DNA from: Candidatus Gastranaerophilales bacterium
Lineage (GTDB): Bacteria > Cyanobacteriota > Vampirovibrionia > Gastranaerophilales > Gastranaerophilaceae
DNA: 64,000 nucleotides
Direction of reading: 5' to 3'
NCBI GenBank assembly: GCA_944323425.1
Contig: CALUSL010000003.1
Coordinates: 1-64,000, forward strand
Part shown: one piece after another, positions 55,932 through 64,000 of the stretch
Position numbering within the stretch: the stretch's first letter is position 1
How the letters are laid out: every line of letters starts with the position of its first letter
Notes under the pieces: model-generated
Told to the model about the DNA's origin: nothing
Databases searched by the model: none
The model's input: the letters and a program-made list of their open reading frames with translations, nothing else
Translations under genes and position numbers: made by a program

Positions 55932-56534
55932 ATGAGTTTTTGGACAAAGCTTGTTATTGTAGTACTCGCAGGGGTTGCCGGATTTTATATCTGGACAGAG
56001 TTTTTTGATACAAAACCGGGTGTTGAAAAAAAACTTGTTAAAGAAGAGATTGTAGAACCTGAGCCGCAGCCGGAAAAAACAGAAGAACCCGCTAAAAAAG
56101 AAGAAGTAAAAAAGACTTATGCAACTGTTTATTTTTTGGGCGTAGATAAAAACTCAAACGGCGTATTCAAAAAAGTTACACGCGAAGTTCCCGAGGGGAA
56201 AAACAAACTCACTTACGCAATTCAGTCACTCATCTCAGGTCCGGATGCCGCTGAAAAAGAACAGGGCGTTTTTTCTGAAGTGCCTAAAAATGTCAAGCTC
56301 CTCGGGGTTGTAGAGTCAGAGTCTAAAATCATTATCGATATCAGCGGTAATGTCCAGACAGGCGGCGGAGCTGACAGTATTTACAGCAGAATGAAACAGA
56401 TTATAAAAACCGCTCTTAACAACTCGCCTAAAAAGCCGATTTATTTGTATATAGACGGAAAACAGGCAGAAGTACTGGGCGGTGAAGGTATAATGATTAC
56501 GCAGCCATTAAGTGAGAATTCTCTGGATGAATAA
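55932..56534 (+). CDS. GerMN-domain membrane-anchored protein
   Basis: About 200 residues from ATG 55932 (GAGG upstream). One N-terminal anchor (~5-25) and a Pro/Glu/Lys linker (~30-60) precede a GerMN domain (~62-195), with TYAIQSLISGPDAAEKEQG, KLLGVVESESKIIIDISG and PIYLYIDG. GerMN domains occur in spore and cell-wall proteins and in lipoproteins of non-sporulating bacteria. It is likely periplasmic and cell-wall associated. Confidence 0.78.
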   Translation: MSFWTKLVIVVLAGVAGFYIWTEFFDTKPGVEKKLVKEEIVEPEPQPEKTEEPAKKEEVKKTYATVYFLGVDKNSNGVFKKVTREVPEGKNKLTYAIQSLISGPDAAEKEQGVFSEVPKNVKLLGVVESESKIIIDISGNVQTGGGADSIYSRMKQIIKTALNNSPKKPIYLYIDGKQAEVLGGEGIMITQPLSENSLDE

Positions 56535-56796
56535 AGATATTGATTACTACCTGAATTTGGATTGGACGCTGATTGAGGGAACTGACCTCGACTTCAACGG
56601 AAATCCGTATCACTACATAGAAATAAAAGAGTTTCCCAGTTTTGCATTCTGTGCAAAAACAAGGGAAATTGCACTCGCAAATTACAAGAAGCAGCTGAAA
56701 CTTATGCTGCAGATAATGATTGAGGACGGGGACAGAATCCCCGAGCCCGGCGAGGACAATGAGGACGATATTGACTGGGAAAGCATCTGTCCATAA
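56527..56796 (+). CDS. HicB-like antitoxin-fold protein, no toxin partner
   Basis: 89 residues from ATG 56527, overlapping the previous stop. YHYIEIKEFPSFAFCAKTREIALANYKKQLKLMLQIMIEDG and IPEPGED match the partial RNase-H fold of HicB. The tail is very acidic. No HicA-like dsRBD gene is adjacent, so it is an orphan HicB or acts differently. It ends the rbfA operon. Confidence 0.65.
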   Translation: MNKDIDYYLNLDWTLIEGTDLDFNGNPYHYIEIKEFPSFAFCAKTREIALANYKKQLKLMLQIMIEDGDRIPEPGEDNEDDIDWESICP

Positions 56797-56923
56797 ATCT
56801 ACTAATCACTCCATAAATATTTTTTCATTCCACACTTCAAAAAATACATCCGGGTCAGACTTATATCAGGATGTATTTTGTTTAAATATTTATACTTATT
56901 TCAGGCTTGATAAAAAATTTACA

Positions 56924-56953
56924 TTGTAACAGATTACATGTAAATTGTTACAA
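56924..56953. promoter_or_regulatory. 30-bp symmetric dyad with TTACA half-sites
   Basis: TTGTAAC (56924-56930), TTACATGTAA (56934-56943), GTTACAA (56947-56953), all on one symmetry centre, with 26 of 30 positions symmetric. TTTACATT (56918-56925) adds another half-site. The octamers resemble HLR1 half-sites but not with the 10-bp direct spacing. A candidate operator for the gene at 57057. Confidence 0.5.
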
Positions 56954-57056
56954 AATCTTAATATAAATTCCCCGGATTTTCTCTAAATAGGCAATTTCGT
57001 AAACAAAAATGTTTTTATTTTATTGTACGAGGAAAAATACGAGAGGACCGAGAAAA

Positions 57057-57557
57057 ATGGGCTACGCAATTTTTGCAGCTAGAAAATTGTCGTTGACTAA
57101 TCGGCTTAATCAACTGAACTTCAGGATTATGCAATTGAGTCAACAACAGATGACGCTCTCCCAGGCGGCTGGTGATCGGCAGCGGTATCTTTCGTATACC
57201 AAAAACGTATTTAATAACATGACAAACTCTGCAGTAAACAACTTCTTAACTGCACAAAAAGCGCAATTTGAGAAACAATACGGACAAAACGGAATAAATG
57301 ATCCAGCTGCTTTTAGTAATGCAATGAACAATATGTGGTCTCAAATTAATTTATTTTCAAACACAATAAATCAAAGTAATCAGGCATTAGATTTATCTGC
57401 CTCTTATGAAATGGGAAAAATTAAAAACATCGAAAACCAGATTGAACTTGAAAGAAAAACACTTGAAACACAGGCTAAAGCAGTTGAAACCGAACTCAAA
57501 CAGGTTGAAGAGGCTGAAAATAAAGCAATTGAAAGATCAGCACCTAAATTCGCATAG
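57057..57557 (+). CDS. Lineage-specific small coiled-coil protein
   Basis: 167 residues from ATG 57057 (GAGAGGACCGAG upstream). Basic N-terminus GYAIFAARKLSLTNRLNQLNF, then long helices with Gln/Asn-rich turns, ending in a Lys/Glu coiled coil (IENQIELERKTLETQAKAV). No signal peptide or membrane span. The plan recalls flagellar or type III secreted helical proteins, but no family is recognised. The long leader with a strong dyad suggests tight control and high expression. Confidence 0.7.
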   Translation: MGYAIFAARKLSLTNRLNQLNFRIMQLSQQQMTLSQAAGDRQRYLSYTKNVFNNMTNSAVNNFLTAQKAQFEKQYGQNGINDPAAFSNAMNNMWSQINLFSNTINQSNQALDLSASYEMGKIKNIENQIELERKTLETQAKAVETELKQVEEAENKAIERSAPKFA

Positions 57558-57576
57558 GTGGTTAATAAATAAATTT

Positions 57577-57607
57577 AAGCCGGACAATAAAAGCTCCGGC
57601 TTTTTTA
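57577..57607 (+). terminator. Intrinsic terminator
   Basis: AAGCCGGA pairs with TCCGGCTT around ~10 nt, then six T. Confidence 0.85.
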
Positions 57608-57615
57608 TTGCGTAA

Positions 57616-57927
57616 TTATTCTTCGTCGTCATTTTGAGACTGGAGAATATTTATGTATTCAACGACTTTGTCGAACTCCGCATCATCTTCAATAGCTTCG
57701 AATATATATTCTTCACCGTCTTTGATAAGCTTCATAAGAACGACTTCTTTTTCTTCGTCGCTTTCTTCTCCGTTTTCATCAACAGGCAGAAGAAGTGCGT
57801 ACTCATTGTCTTTTATGGATTCGTCATCTTCAACCTGAACAATATCAATGAGCTCAAAATTGATTACATTACCGTCCTCATCAACGGTCTCAATAAGCTG
57901 TTCTTCCATATCTTCGTGATTTGTCAT
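57616..57927 (-). CDS. DUF1292 acidic protein
   Basis: 103 residues, extremely acidic. TVDEDGNVINFELIDIVQVED, EYALLLPVDE and VVLMKLIKDGEEYIFEAIEDD are the DUF1292 pattern. In Firmicutes this gene sits beside ruvX (yrrK), as here. Role unknown. Co-directional with ruvX, 19 bp apart. Confidence 0.85.
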   Translation of the reverse strand: MTNHEDMEEQLIETVDEDGNVINFELIDIVQVEDDESIKDNEYALLLPVDENGEESDEEKEVVLMKLIKDGEEYIFEAIEDDAEFDKVVEYINILQSQNDDEE

Positions 57928-57946
57928 TTTTACCCGCTTTCTTTTA

Positions 57947-58354
57947 TTAGCCTTTTCTGTCCAAATACTGTTGCAATATTATGCAAGCGCTTTTCAAATC
58001 CACAAGCCCCTTGTTTTTCGTATATTTTTTACCCTGCAGCGCGAGAATATCTTCAGCCTGCCTGCTTGTGAGTCTTTCGTCTTCAAAAACGATTTCAAAA
58101 TCCAATTTTAACAGACCCGCAAATTGCATGCAATCCTCTGCCTGTTCGCCTATAGTTCCGTTCATATTTTTCGGCAGCCCGACGACAATTGTTTTTACAT
58201 TATTTTCTGAACATATTGATTTTATCTTATCAACAGCAGCCTGCTCCGGCTGGCGAAGAATTGTTTCACAGGGCTGTGCAGTATACCCCAGAGGATCACT
58301 CAGCGCGATTCCTATTCTTTTTTTTCCTACATCAAGCCCCATTATCTTATTCAT
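57947..58354 (-). CDS. ruvX: Holliday-junction-resolvase-fold RNase RuvX (YqgF)
   Basis: 135 residues of the RNase-H fold: MGLDVGKKRIGIALSDP, VVGLPKNMNGTIGEQA, and DERLTSRQAEDIL carry the metal-binding acids. The family processes pre-16S rRNA. It overlaps the upstream 541-residue gene by 8 bp, so co-translated. Confidence 0.92.
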   Translation of the reverse strand: MNKIMGLDVGKKRIGIALSDPLGYTAQPCETILRQPEQAAVDKIKSICSENNVKTIVVGLPKNMNGTIGEQAEDCMQFAGLLKLDFEIVFEDERLTSRQAEDILALQGKKYTKNKGLVDLKSACIILQQYLDRKG

Positions 58355-59972
58355 GTTCCACCCAGTGCTTTTCTACTTCGGATATTGCAAACTCAACGAA
58401 CTTTATATCAATGTTGTTGTTCTGTTTTCTTGTAAATATAGACTGAGATTTTTTGAGGTCATAATATCTCTCTTTTTCGTTCAGAAAATATTCATAAATG
58501 CTTTTCTTGAGCATATTGTCGAGAAAGATATATTTGTAATCGGAAGGATCGCTCAACGAATACACCATGCCGGCAATATTCTCCCGCCCGGAGTTGTTTA
58601 AAAGATAGGCAGTAATTAGCAGCCTGTGGTTTATTCTTTTTAGTTCAACCGGATTATAAATTCTGTCAAAATCCTGTTTTATCAGCGATATCATCTCATT
58701 GTAAAAATTTTCGCGCCCGATATTTTGAAGATTTTCAATAAAATCACAGAATTCATCACTGTCATTTTTTTCAAAAAACCAGTTTTTGAAGTAACCGGCA
58801 TTGTACAGTATGTCAAGCGCCTCAACAGAAAGTTCTGATTCTTTTAATCCGTCCGAAAGATTCAAGGACGTACTTGAAATATCTTTCAGCAAAGTTTTCC
58901 ATGCAATATATTCGTAAGAAATATCACTATATTTCAGTCTGGTAAGTTTTTCTGCATTTTCTGTCAAATACCGGCAAAACTCCGGCGTTACTTCGACTAC
59001 AGTGTCATAGTCATAGAACTTTTTCACTATCCTCTGGAATTCGGCATCGGTAATATCATTGAATCCGAAACATTCAACTATCCCATCAATATCATTCAGC
59101 ACAACGGAAAACATGTGCAAAAGATTTTCAGGAGTGCGCCTTGAAAAAATCAGACCGATATTTCCGTGTCCGTCAGGCAAGCTGGAATAGCATTTATATA
59201 CAGGATATCCGGACAATATTTCTCTGTAAAAGCTTTCTGTTTCATCTTTAGAAAAACCCGCCAATTTTAGCATGTTCAGCCCCTTTTGGGCATGCGCTCT
59301 GAACTCTTCATCGTCAACATTGTCCAGAACCCAGTGCAGGGTAGGTACAGCGAGTTTGGATTTTGACTCTCCGATATATTTTATGGCTGTCAGTGCCAGA
59401 GGAGAATATGGTTTTGAGAGGATGACAGGTGTAAGAATATTCGCAATATTATCCCCGTCATAGTCCTCATTAAGAGAGGATAGAAGCATATCCTGCTCGG
59501 CTTCCGGCAGGGCATTCAAAAAATCCAGAAAATCAATCTGGGCAGCAGGGTTGGCAATCGCCTTGTTCAACAGAACAGAAGTGTCCGCATCTATGATTTC
59601 ATCCGGATTTTCAAAAAATGTGGTATACTCCTCATAGTTTACGTGGCGCCCTATAGAGCGCAAAACGTTAACCAGCTTGGTTTTTATATTATCCGAAATT
59701 TTCGGATTTACAAGTTCGTTTACAATAACAGTTTCTATAAGCTCTTTTTCAACAAGTTCCTGCAATAAAAAAGTCAAAATAATGAGTTTGTTTTCACTTG
59801 TGTCCTTTATAATTTCTTTCACAAGTATTTCAACAACAGATTTTTTGTCCTCAATGGACTTGAGCTCATTGATAATTTTAGCAGGCACGTTCCTGTTTTC
59901 CTTTGAACATATCTGCAGCTCCGCTATTGCAGAGAGGAGTTTTGCTCTTATTTGCAGCTTGTTATCCGGCAT
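58347..59972 (-). CDS. HEAT-like repeat protein in ruvX operon
   Basis: 541 residues, all-helical, no signal peptide. Early repeats (~25-260) of ~40 residues have a HEAT look, for example YIGESKSKLAVPTLHWVLDNVDDEEFRAHAQKGL, followed by a less regular helical half. Overlaps ruvX, and its start abuts the stop of the ClpX-finger gene upstream. A scaffold or adaptor is likely; no specific family recognised. Confidence 0.7.
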   Translation of the reverse strand: MPDNKLQIRAKLLSAIAELQICSKENRNVPAKIINELKSIEDKKSVVEILVKEIIKDTSENKLIILTFLLQELVEKELIETVIVNELVNPKISDNIKTKLVNVLRSIGRHVNYEEYTTFFENPDEIIDADTSVLLNKAIANPAAQIDFLDFLNALPEAEQDMLLSSLNEDYDGDNIANILTPVILSKPYSPLALTAIKYIGESKSKLAVPTLHWVLDNVDDEEFRAHAQKGLNMLKLAGFSKDETESFYREILSGYPVYKCYSSLPDGHGNIGLIFSRRTPENLLHMFSVVLNDIDGIVECFGFNDITDAEFQRIVKKFYDYDTVVEVTPEFCRYLTENAEKLTRLKYSDISYEYIAWKTLLKDISSTSLNLSDGLKESELSVEALDILYNAGYFKNWFFEKNDSDEFCDFIENLQNIGRENFYNEMISLIKQDFDRIYNPVELKRINHRLLITAYLLNNSGRENIAGMVYSLSDPSDYKYIFLDNMLKKSIYEYFLNEKERYYDLKKSQSIFTRKQNNNIDIKFVEFAISEVEKHWVEHE

Positions 59973-60233
59973 TTACACCTTACTCCAGAATGCGTCAAGA
60001 ATCTTTTGAGCTTCGCCTGTAGGCATTTTGTCCTCCAGTATGAGATACTGTACAGCAATCATTGTACACTCAGAACATATACTCACACCCGGACCTTTTA
60101 CCATTTTTACGACCTGTGTATTCGGGCGTCCACAAAAACTGCAATACACAAGCTCATTATTTTTAACACTTTTTTCCTCGGCTTTGTGTGATTTGTTTCT
60201 CTTTAGAGATACTACCTTTTCATCATTTGACAT
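59973..60233 (-). CDS. Stand-alone ClpX-type zinc finger protein
   Basis: 86 residues. A basic N-terminus leads to a ClpX zinc-binding domain: YCSFCGRPN (~31), then GPGVSICSECTMIAVQYL. The AAA+ part of ClpX is absent and there is no frameshift remnant downstream, so it is a separate gene. In ClpX this domain binds adaptors and substrates. Here it may be an adaptor or a competitor for them. Heads the ruvX operon. Confidence 0.8.
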   Translation of the reverse strand: MSNDEKVVSLKRNKSHKAEEKSVKNNELVYCSFCGRPNTQVVKMVKGPGVSICSECTMIAVQYLILEDKMPTGEAQKILDAFWSKV

Positions 60234-60353
60234 ATTATTCTAACAACCTTTTAAACTACTTCATTTATTGTATCTTATTTTAACCTTGTTGCCAAATATT
60301 TTTATTTTGATTATTATATTGCAATAATTATGTTAAGATGAATTAGTTTACCT

Positions 60354-60950
60354 ATGAAAAAAGTTATCCTATTAATTACGGTTTTATTTGTATCGGTTAT
60401 TAGTACGGCTTGTATAAACAATCTCGCAGTACAAGAGTTGAACTCAAAAGCACAGGAATATATGGACGCTGGCGAAATAGAAAAGGCAATTTGCCGTTTG
60501 CGCTCGAGCATTGACCTTGACGCGAATGTTTTCGAAACGCATTACAATCTCGGTGTCGCTCTTATTTCCGCAAAACAGTACGATGAAGCGGAAAAATCGT
60601 TTGAAAATGCTATAAAACTAAAACCCGATTTCGCTGATTCATACTATTCTCTCGCTGTTGCGCAGGAAGAACAGGCGTACGAAAAAATTAACAAAAAAGA
60701 CAATAATGAAGAAGCCGAAGATGCTGATGACACAACTGAAGCACAGGAAATCGAAGACAACAACGAAGAGCTTACAGCAGAAGACAAAAAAGAAATATCA
60801 GATGATTTGAATTCTGCAATAGAAAACTATAATACATATCTGCTCAAAAAAACTGACGCAGAGGACAAAGAAAAAATAGAAAATCAGATTAATGCACTTA
60901 ATGAAGAGCTGAAAAAATACTCTCCGGAAGAAACTCCGATGGAGCAGTAA
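60354..60950 (+). CDS. TPR lipoprotein
   Basis: 198 residues. Signal peptide with lipobox ISTAC (Cys20). Two TPRs (~28-100; ALISAKQYDEAEKSFENAIKLKPDFADSYYSLAVA) precede a very acidic linker (~115-150) and a charged coiled tail. A scaffold anchored to the outer or inner membrane. The stop is directly followed by the lgt start, and lgt acts on such proteins. Confidence 0.8.
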   Translation: MKKVILLITVLFVSVISTACINNLAVQELNSKAQEYMDAGEIEKAICRLRSSIDLDANVFETHYNLGVALISAKQYDEAEKSFENAIKLKPDFADSYYSLAVAQEEQAYEKINKKDNNEEAEDADDTTEAQEIEDNNEELTAEDKKEISDDLNSAIENYNTYLLKKTDAEDKEKIENQINALNEELKKYSPEETPMEQ

Positions 60951-61751
60951 ATGCAGTCTCCTCTATCACCAATCGCTTTTACAATCGGTCATTTTGAAGT
61001 TCATTACTACGGCATAATAATGTTTTTTGCCATTTTAGCTGGAATATTCGTGATTTATCTGATATCAAAACGTTATTATAAAGAAATAGATACAGAAAAA
61101 ATCCTCGATATACTTCCGGTGATTATTGTATCCGCAATCATTGGTGCTCGAGTGTATTACGTTCTGATGGATTTTGATTATTACATTAGACATCTGCCTG
61201 AAATTATTGCCGTGTGGAACGGGGGATTGTCCATTCATGGCGCGTTGATAGGCGGAATCACAGCTGGAGCAATACTGGCAAAAAAACACGGGCTCAATTT
61301 TTTAAAGTACGCAGATGTTTTTGCTTACGGACTTTTGATAGGTCAGGCAATAGGAAGATTCGGGAATTATTTTAATTGTGAAGCATTCGGGCTCCCGACC
61401 AGCCTGCCTTTCGGGCTTTTTATTCCGACCGCGAACCGCCCGTATGAGTACATTCATTACGAATACTTTCACCCGACTTTTCTTTATGAATCGCTGTGGA
61501 ATGTGTTCGTTTTTTTAATTCTGTTTTTTGTAGTAAGAAAAATTCCGAAAATTGCGGATGGAACAGTGTTCTTCAGCTATATTGCACTATACTCTGCAGG
61601 AAGATTTTTTATTGAATCAATAAGAATAGACAGTGTTCTTGATGTATCCGGTATTCCTGTAGCACAGCTTGTCTCGGCGGCTGCTATTGTAATAAGTATC
61701 ATATTTTTGCTAGTATTAAATACGCGAACGGAGAATAGAAATGGAATGTAA
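60951..61751 (+). CDS. lgt: Prolipoprotein diacylglyceryl transferase
   Basis: 266 residues, seven membrane segments. Family blocks are HYYGIIMFFAILAG, GARVYYVLMDFDYY, WNGGLSIHGALIGG and the Lgt signature GQAIGRFGNYFNCE. It transfers diacylglycerol to lipobox Cys in the inner membrane. Start coupled to the lipoprotein stop; overlaps the next gene by 11 bp. Confidence 0.94.
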   Translation: MQSPLSPIAFTIGHFEVHYYGIIMFFAILAGIFVIYLISKRYYKEIDTEKILDILPVIIVSAIIGARVYYVLMDFDYYIRHLPEIIAVWNGGLSIHGALIGGITAGAILAKKHGLNFLKYADVFAYGLLIGQAIGRFGNYFNCEAFGLPTSLPFGLFIPTANRPYEYIHYEYFHPTFLYESLWNVFVFLILFFVVRKIPKIADGTVFFSYIALYSAGRFFIESIRIDSVLDVSGIPVAQLVSAAAIVISIIFLLVLNTRTENRNGM

Positions 61752-61944
61752 AAGAGAAGACAATCTTGCTGAATGCACCTGCACAGCTGTCGGCTGCAAC
61801 AACAGAGGAATATGCTGTGAATGCGTAAGACATCACAGAGACAACGGAGAAATCCCCGGATGCTTTTTTAGCGCGGCAGGCGAAAGGAGCTATGACCGCT
61901 CTATAGAAAATTTTGTACGTCTCTATAACAAACACCACGGATAA
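61741..61944 (+). CDS. Cysteine-rich small protein (DUF6485-like)
   Basis: 67 residues with eight Cys: ECTCTAVGC, RGICCECV and PGCFF patterns, then AAGERSYDRSIENFV. This spacing fits a small metal-binding family (DUF6485-like) of anaerobes. Role unknown. Overlaps lgt, so co-translated. Confidence 0.7.
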   Translation: MECKREDNLAECTCTAVGCNNRGICCECVRHHRDNGEIPGCFFSAAGERSYDRSIENFVRLYNKHHG

Positions 61945-62122
61945 TCCTGCACGGACTTAAAATGTACTCCTGAAAAATCATTCAGCAGGATTTCGCTTTT
62001 TTTACACACAAATCTATTGCTCTTCCGGCATGTTTCTGAACTGATTTCGAAACTGTTACAAAAGAGTGTTTATATAAAATATATTTGCATTTATCCCCCG
62101 AATATTTTAAGATATTAATACC

Positions 62123-63724
62123 ATGAATAAAATTAAGAACAAGAGAGATTTAGGAAAGAATATAAACAGGTACAGACGGAGCGGCAATCTTCAAAAGGCT
62201 ATTGAATACTGCCAGTTTGAGCTTGCGAATGACCCGACGAATCCCGAGCTGCATGTAAAACTCGGCGACCTCTATCTCGAATGGCATCTCGATATTCATC
62301 AGGCGCGCCAGTATATAGATGAGGCAATTACCGAGTATCAGCGGGCTCTTGAGGCTTATATTGATGCAGCGGAAATATATTACAAAATCGGCATGGCGTT
62401 TTATTACAAAAACGAAATTGACCGTGCCATAAACTATTTCAATCTTGCTCTTGAAAAAAATGAAAACATGGCTGACGGATATTACATGCTGGCGGTGTGC
62501 CATACGAAAAAGGCGCATTTTCAGGATGCTCTCGAGTATGCGCAGAAGGCTATTTCTAAAAACAAATTCAAATCTTCACGCGCGCATTTTCTGATTTACA
62601 ATCTTATCCGTGTCATGTCTGTTAAAAATTTCAAACGCACTCTTCGTAAATATTACGAATTCTGGATGTCTGTTTTTACGCTTCCGTTTGACAGAGATGC
62701 AATAAAAAATGTAATGAAGATGCTTTCATATTTTGCATTCTTTCCTGTGCTGGTGAAGGGCTGGTATATGGTTGCCACGAAGGGGATTACAGAGGCAATC
62801 GATATTTACAAATCAGCTCTTGAAAAGGCGCCCGGTTTCATTCTCCTATATTGCCTTCTCGGGGATATATACAGAGTTATTGGCAGGTTTGAGGATGCAA
62901 TACTTGAATACAAAATGGCGATTATGTTTGACAGCCTGAATATTACCGCATATCGTTCTTTGTGCGGTGTTTATGAAGAGCTTGGCGATTTTGACAGCGC
63001 TATTGAAACATACAGAATTTTGATTGAAATCCAGCCGCATGCTGCCGAATTGTACAGCAATCTCGGCAATATCCTCTATCTCAAAGGTGAAATAAAAGAG
63101 GCTATCAGCTGCTATCAGAATGCAATCACTCTCAATCCGGCTCCGGCATGGACGAGCGTAATTGCGCAGACACTCGGTTATGTTCTGCAGGAGGGTGAAA
63201 AGAATGTTGATGCGGCAATCAGCGCATATCAGTCGGCTTATCTTCTCACTCCGACAGATATCGACATATTTGTGAACCTCGGAAGCGCCTTCTATGACAA
63301 ACAGGAGTACAACAACGCGCTCACTGTTTACAGACGTGCGCTCGAGATTGATCCGACAAACGCAAAAATCCACTGCAACCTCGGTTTCTTGCACTGGGGC
63401 AAGGGGGATATTGCTGAAGCAATGAAGGAGTATGAACTCGCTATAAAATACGATTCTACATACGATATTGCTTATAACAATCTGGGGGTTATCTACCTTG
63501 ATGACCTCGGACGTGTTCAACCGGCAATTGATTTGTTCAAAAAGGCGATTGAATACAATCCGAACTATGCACTCGCACATTATAATCTGGCACGCTCTAT
63601 CGCAATTACCGGTGACAAAATTGAAGCGGCAAAATTGTATCAAATTGCTATGGATTTGAACAATGTGACCAATGAGCTTGACCCGCAGGAAATCAACGAA
63701 AAGATTCAAAATCTGTTTGACTGA
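62123..63724 (+). CDS. Multi-TPR protein
   Basis: 533 residues from ATG 62123. At least ten TPRs (~15-165 and ~235-520), each with the W/L-G-Y-A-F-A-P rhythm, for example ADGYYMLAVCHTKKAHFQDALEYAQKAI. A hydrophobic stretch (~195-215, MLSYFAFFPVLVKGWYMVA) separates the two arrays. No signal peptide. A protein-interaction scaffold, possibly membrane associated. A half-site GTTACAAA lies in its 180-bp leader. Confidence 0.82.
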   Translation: MNKIKNKRDLGKNINRYRRSGNLQKAIEYCQFELANDPTNPELHVKLGDLYLEWHLDIHQARQYIDEAITEYQRALEAYIDAAEIYYKIGMAFYYKNEIDRAINYFNLALEKNENMADGYYMLAVCHTKKAHFQDALEYAQKAISKNKFKSSRAHFLIYNLIRVMSVKNFKRTLRKYYEFWMSVFTLPFDRDAIKNVMKMLSYFAFFPVLVKGWYMVATKGITEAIDIYKSALEKAPGFILLYCLLGDIYRVIGRFEDAILEYKMAIMFDSLNITAYRSLCGVYEELGDFDSAIETYRILIEIQPHAAELYSNLGNILYLKGEIKEAISCYQNAITLNPAPAWTSVIAQTLGYVLQEGEKNVDAAISAYQSAYLLTPTDIDIFVNLGSAFYDKQEYNNALTVYRRALEIDPTNAKIHCNLGFLHWGKGDIAEAMKEYELAIKYDSTYDIAYNNLGVIYLDDLGRVQPAIDLFKKAIEYNPNYALAHYNLARSIAITGDKIEAAKLYQIAMDLNNVTNELDPQEINEKIQNLFD

Positions 63725-63734
63725 TGGATTTTTG

Positions 63735-64000
63735 TGGGGCTGAACGAAGTGAGCGCGGCAATCTATAAAAACATGCGGCGTTGGCAGACTGGATTGCTTC
63801 GTCGTTTCACTGTCTTGAAATCGGACGCTCGGGAAAAGCGTGGTTTCCCCTCGCAAGGGCACTGGGCTCGACTTTGTCTCGCACGGCGTGCCCGTCCGAT
63901 TCCGCTCCTCGCAATGACGTTTCACATTTGTCATTGCGAGCCCGAGGAACGAGGGCGCGGCAATCTATAAAAACATGCGGCGTTGGTGACTGGATTGCTT
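63735..64000. repeat. Dispersed repeat mosaic at right edge
   Basis: GCTGAACGAAGTGAGCGCGG, GATTGCTTCG, then a TCTTGAAATCGGACG...CCGATTCCGC unit and CATTGCGAGCCCGAGG text, continuing past the window. No gene. Confidence 0.75.

Overview
The window is a chromosomal segment of a non-photosynthetic bacterium from the Cyanobacteria sister lineage (Vampirovibrionia/Melainabacteria, most like gut Gastranaerophilales). That placement is an inference from gene content. The window has an OmpR-type regulator that reads as cyanobacterial RpaB. It also has flagellar FliW/CsrA/FliD, ClpC and MutS2, a plant/proteobacterial-type glutathione pathway, and several long proteins with no recognisable family. Dispersed GC-richer repeats sit in an otherwise AT-leaning genome. 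No rRNA, CRISPR array, integrase or transposase was seen. One tRNA (anticodon CAU) is present.

Layout. 0-0.3 kb: 119-bp tandem repeat. 0.3-4.2 kb: kinase-like and GNAT-like hypotheticals, a small RNA candidate, creD, and a structured RNA with terminator. 4.2-14.3 kb: accessory zone. It holds mosaic repeats and a phage-type early cluster (S24 repressor, replication initiator, DnaC-like loader, excisionase-type HTH) closed by a 118-bp inverted repeat. A truncated MuF-like phage protein, a membrane protein and an MsbA-like exporter follow, framed by two inverted copies (A and B) of a transposase-less hairpin-rich element. 14.3-26.2 kb: three large lineage-specific proteins interleaved with mutS2 and a phosphohexomutase. 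26.2-27 kb: the tRNA with duplicated flanks.

27-44.2 kb: ordinary chromosome. It carries mtaB-nitrilase-dacB, a TPR-fliW-csrA-TPR cluster, clpC, fliD, and gshB-gshA divergent from gloA-gdhA, then two hypotheticals. 44.2-45.3 kb: repeats with element C. 45.3-51.3 kb: two small exported proteins, a GGDEF/HD-GYP protein, rpaB and thrS. 51.3-52.5 kb: repeats with element D. 52.5-63.7 kb: endonuclease Q, the rbfA-truB operon with envelope proteins, a lineage-specific small protein, the ruvX cluster, a lipoprotein with lgt, and a TPR protein. The right edge is again repeats.

How parts fit. FliW antagonises CsrA, and FliD caps the filament, so post-transcriptional motility control is local. GshA/GshB make glutathione, GloA uses it, and GdhA makes glutamate. 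Lgt sits directly after a lipoprotein gene. RpaB is encoded at 48.3-49.1 kb, and an exact match to its cyanobacterial HLR1 box lies upstream of the 594-residue lineage-specific gene at 14.5 kb. That is the most testable regulatory prediction here. The repeats are built from modules whose ends are complementary and which appear inserted into one another.
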